This document shows positions 62,217-64,000 of a stretch of 64,000 nucleotides of DNA, in pieces. The notes beneath the pieces were generated by a model. That model was not told where the DNA came from, made no database searches, and saw only the letters and a program-made list of their open reading frames with translations. The position numbers and the translations under genes were made by a program. The stretch spans positions 310,001-374,000 of the forward strand of contig CAVYXV010000002.1 of assembly GCA_963772585.1 (NCBI GenBank), in the 5' to 3' direction. Position 1 is the first letter of the stretch, and each line of letters begins with the position of its first letter. This DNA comes from CAVVXN01 sp963772585. GTDB lineage: Bacteria > Planctomycetota > PLA2 > JAEUHO01.

Positions 62217-62918
62217 TCACTCGACCTCTTCTACCTTGGCGAACCGGTAGACGCGCTTCGCCGGACCGTCCTCGCCGAAGTGCTCGGAGTCCGTCGAAAG
62301 CGCGGTGGCGGGCTGCTCGCCCGGGTAGAAGCCCGGCGACGCCGATGCGACCACCGGCACCTTGTCGGGCTTCTCGGACGTCTCGAGCTCCAGCCGGTAG
62401 CTCCGGTCCTTCTCGATCTTCTTCTGCAGCTGCATGAGGCACTCGAGGACGGCATCGGGCCGGGGCGGGCAGCCGGGGATGTAGAAGTCCACCGGGAGGA
62501 ACTCGTCGATGCCCTGGACGACCGGATACGAGCGGAACATGCCGCCGGACGAGGCGCAGGCCCCCATCGCAATGACCCACTTGGGCTCCGACATCTGGTC
62601 GTAGAGCCGCGTCATGGCGTGGGCCATCTTGTAGGTGAGCGTTCCGGCGACGAGCAGCAGGTCGGCCTGGCGCGGCGAGAAACGGGTCACCTCCATGCCG
62701 AAGCGCGCCATGTCGTAGCGGCTCGCGGCCGTGGCCATGAACTCGATGCCGCAGCAGGAAAGCCCCAGGGGAAGCGGCCACACGCTGTTCTTCCGGCACC
62801 AGTTGGCCATCGCCTGCACCGTGCTCATCAGGAAGGAGCCCTCGGCGCTGCCGGTGGCCTCGAAGACGTCGGCCGTCTGCGAGATCTTGACCAGGTGGGA
62901 GTGGGGATCGCTTGCCAT
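62217..62918 (-). CDS. nuoB: NADH-quinone oxidoreductase subunit B
   Basis: Carries cluster N2, the last cluster before quinone. 233 aa. The N2 ligands are visible: LGLSCCGIEF (tandem Cys), MGACASSGGMF and YIPGCPPRPDAVL. The C-terminal 60 residues after the fold (ETSEKPDKVPVVASASPGFY) are an extra hydrophilic tail. Start ATG 62918. Confidence 0.97.
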   Translation of the reverse strand: MASDPHSHLVKISQTADVFEATGSAEGSFLMSTVQAMANWCRKNSVWPLPLGLSCCGIEFMATAASRYDMARFGMEVTRFSPRQADLLLVAGTLTYKMAHAMTRLYDQMSEPKWVIAMGACASSGGMFRSYPVVQGIDEFLPVDFYIPGCPPRPDAVLECLMQLQKKIEKDRSYRLELETSEKPDKVPVVASASPGFYPGEQPATALSTDSEHFGEDGPAKRVYRFAKVEEVE

Positions 62919-62935
62919 GGGGTGGAGGCCTCTCC

Positions 62936-62986
62936 GATGGGCATTGTCATGGGGTGGGCGTTGTCATCCGGTGGGCGTTGCTCACG
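62936..62986. repeat. Three 17-bp imperfect tandem repeats between nuoA and nuoB
   Basis: Units 62936-62952, 62953-62969 and 62970-62986 share G-x-TGGGC-x-TTG. The middle one reads GGTGGGCGTTGTCATCC. They fill most of the 74-nt spacer between nuoB (start 62918) and nuoA (stop 62993), and are not coding. Confidence 0.8.
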
Positions 62987-62992
62987 TCCTCC

Positions 62993-63406
62993 TCAGTCCT
63001 TGGCCCAGTTCACCGCTCCCTTGCGGATCACGTAGTACCAACCGAGGAAGAGGATCCCGATGAACACGAGCATCTCCACCAGCAGGAAGGCGGGCTGGTC
63101 GGCGAACTGCACGGCCCACGGGTAGAGGAACACCACCTCGATGTCGAAGAGCACGAACAGCAGCGCAACGAGATAGAACTTCACGCTGAAGCGCTGATGG
63201 GCATCGGTCACGGGCGGCATCCCGCACTCGTAGGCCGCGTCCTTCACCGGGTTGTGCGGGGCTTTCTTCCCGATCAACCAGGACCCGATGAGCATCGCGC
63301 CCGCGATGGCGACGGCGAGGACGAAGAGGATCAGGACCGGGATGTAGTTGGACACGGCATCCGCGGCCAGGAGGGTCGGCGATCCCAGGCTCTCGAGGGC
63401 CGTCAT
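62993..63406 (-). CDS. nuoA: NADH-quinone oxidoreductase subunit A
   Basis: First gene of the complex I operon. 137 aa with three helices: YIPVLILFVLAVAIAGAMLI, FYLVALLFVLFDIEVVFLYP and AFLLVEMLVFIGILFLGWYY. The conserved loop YECGMPPVTDAHQRFSVKFY with its cysteine is intact. I prefer ATG 63406, which has GGAG about 7 nt upstream; ATG 63421 would add five residues. I could not identify a convincing promoter upstream. Confidence 0.96.
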   Translation of the reverse strand: MTALESLGSPTLLAADAVSNYIPVLILFVLAVAIAGAMLIGSWLIGKKAPHNPVKDAAYECGMPPVTDAHQRFSVKFYLVALLFVLFDIEVVFLYPWAVQFADQPAFLLVEMLVFIGILFLGWYYVIRKGAVNWAKD

Positions 63407-63421
63407 CGGCGGGCTCCGCAT

Positions 63422-63759
63422 TCAAGGTGCGACGGTGTGCCGCACGACAAAGGGTGCTATCGCGACGGGTTTGAAGGGTGCCATTGAACGACCAGAAGGG
63501 TCGTCCCGCGACTTCTGCCTGTGCCGGCGCGGGCGCACCGACATGCCGCCGAGGGTACCGGCGCCGGCGGGGGAACCGGCGAGGCGTCGCCGTCGCCGTG
63601 GGGCGGGGGGCCCATCGCCCGCGCGCCCCCGCCGAGGGCGTCCGGGCGCGGCGCCGGGGCGAGGGGGGACAGGGGCCCCGGCATCGACGCAAGTCCTTGT
63701 CCGCGAAGGGCCTTCGGGCCCCCTCCGGCATAATCCCCGACGCGACCCGGAGGATACGG
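63422..63759. other. Divergent spacer between nuoA and the right-edge gene
   Basis: 338 nt without a gene. It contains an ACGACC/GGTCGT hairpin at 63488-63504 and a CGAAGG-G-CCTTCG dyad near 63703-63715. CATAAT at 63729-63734 could be a -10 for the gene at 63760, but no partner -35 is evident. Confidence 0.5.
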
Positions 63760-64000
63760 ATGGACGTGGAGGCGGTGCGATGGCTGACGTCCGCGGCGGG
63801 CCGGCGCGTGCTGGAGGAAGCCCGGGCCACGCGTGGCCTCGCCGCGCACCGGCGCCCCGCGGCGCTCGCCGCCGCGGCGTCCGCCGATCGCGTCCGTCTC
63901 GCGCTCCTCCAGGACGATCTGCGGCGGCGCGCCGCGCCCCGCTGCCCGCACGCCGAGGCGCTGCTCTTCACGGCGGAGGCGTTGGAGCAGGCCACCGCGT
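63760..64000 (+). CDS. Probable THUMP-like/SAM methyltransferase (5' part only)
   Basis: 80 codons from ATG 63760, preceded by GGAGG six nt upstream, running off the right edge. The N-terminal sequence EAVRWLTSAAGRRVLEEA, LALLQDDLRRRAAPRCP and HAEALLFTAEALEQATA resembles the start of THUMP-like-domain SAM-dependent methyltransferases, in which a helical region ending in LFTREGLEQAT-type sequence precedes the Rossmann fold. The methyltransferase fold itself would lie beyond the window, so the call is tentative. Confidence 0.55.
   Translation, partial: MDVEAVRWLTSAAGRRVLEEARATRGLAAHRRPAALAAAASADRVRLALLQDDLRRRAAPRCPHAEALLFTAEALEQATA

Noticed and set aside
63460..63500. Sigma-54 or sigma-70 promoter before nuoA
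   Set aside because: TGGCAC is present on the minus strand but the -12 position reads AAAC rather than TTGC, and -35/-10 pairs were not convincing.

Overview
The window is very GC-rich, densely coded bacterial chromosome. It most likely comes from the PVC superphylum, probably a Planctomycetota lineage. Three things point there: a 72-aa small basic protein of the PVC signature type (19581-19799), a protein ending in an NPCBM-like domain (13614-14930), and a large von Willebrand A/GATase-like membrane protein (14945-17752). I infer this placement from gene content only; the window has no rRNA and I recognised no tRNA.

Left third (1-21.5 kb): housekeeping and envelope genes in short clusters. 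These are a truncated coiled-coil membrane protein, coaE then rho (rho carries an apparent 1-base frameshift in a C-run), a HEAT-repeat exported protein coupled to a lytic transglycosylase, a small membrane protein coupled to recG, an ECF sigma factor with a membrane-spanning probable anti-sigma factor, a PP2C phosphatase, a cluster of NPCBM protein, vWA protein and pdxA, a SPOR-like membrane protein, the PVC small basic protein, and a second HEAT-repeat protein.

Middle (21.5-32.8 kb): a minus-strand run of dsbD, a class IV aminotransferase and a fused two-module ABC permease; a divergent queD-tetR pair; a lipoprotein built from about ten repeats, most with a calcium-loop-like D-x-N-x-D-G-D motif; an orphan larA-like gene; and a small membrane protein.

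The most unusual region is 32.8-48.9 kb. Three head-to-tail paralogous lipoprotein genes (1544, 1545 and 1547 aa) combine N-terminal Ig-like modules with a tyrosine/serine-rich propeller-like C-terminal half. Each has its own GC-rich 3' hairpin. Each also has a sigma-54-type -24/-12 promoter motif (TGGCCT-N3-C-N-TTGC) 85-88 nt before its start codon, in flanks that otherwise look unrelated. Copies B and C also share a conserved block about 200-310 bp upstream of that motif, where an enhancer could lie. This looks like a coordinately controlled surface-lipoprotein family that I do not recognise from described systems.

Right end (48.9-63.4 kb): a complete 14-gene complex I operon, nuoA to nuoN, on the minus strand and mostly translationally coupled. 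NuoK carries an unusual acidic/His-rich tail and NuoG is short. The window ends in the start of a probable THUMP-like/SAM methyltransferase gene.
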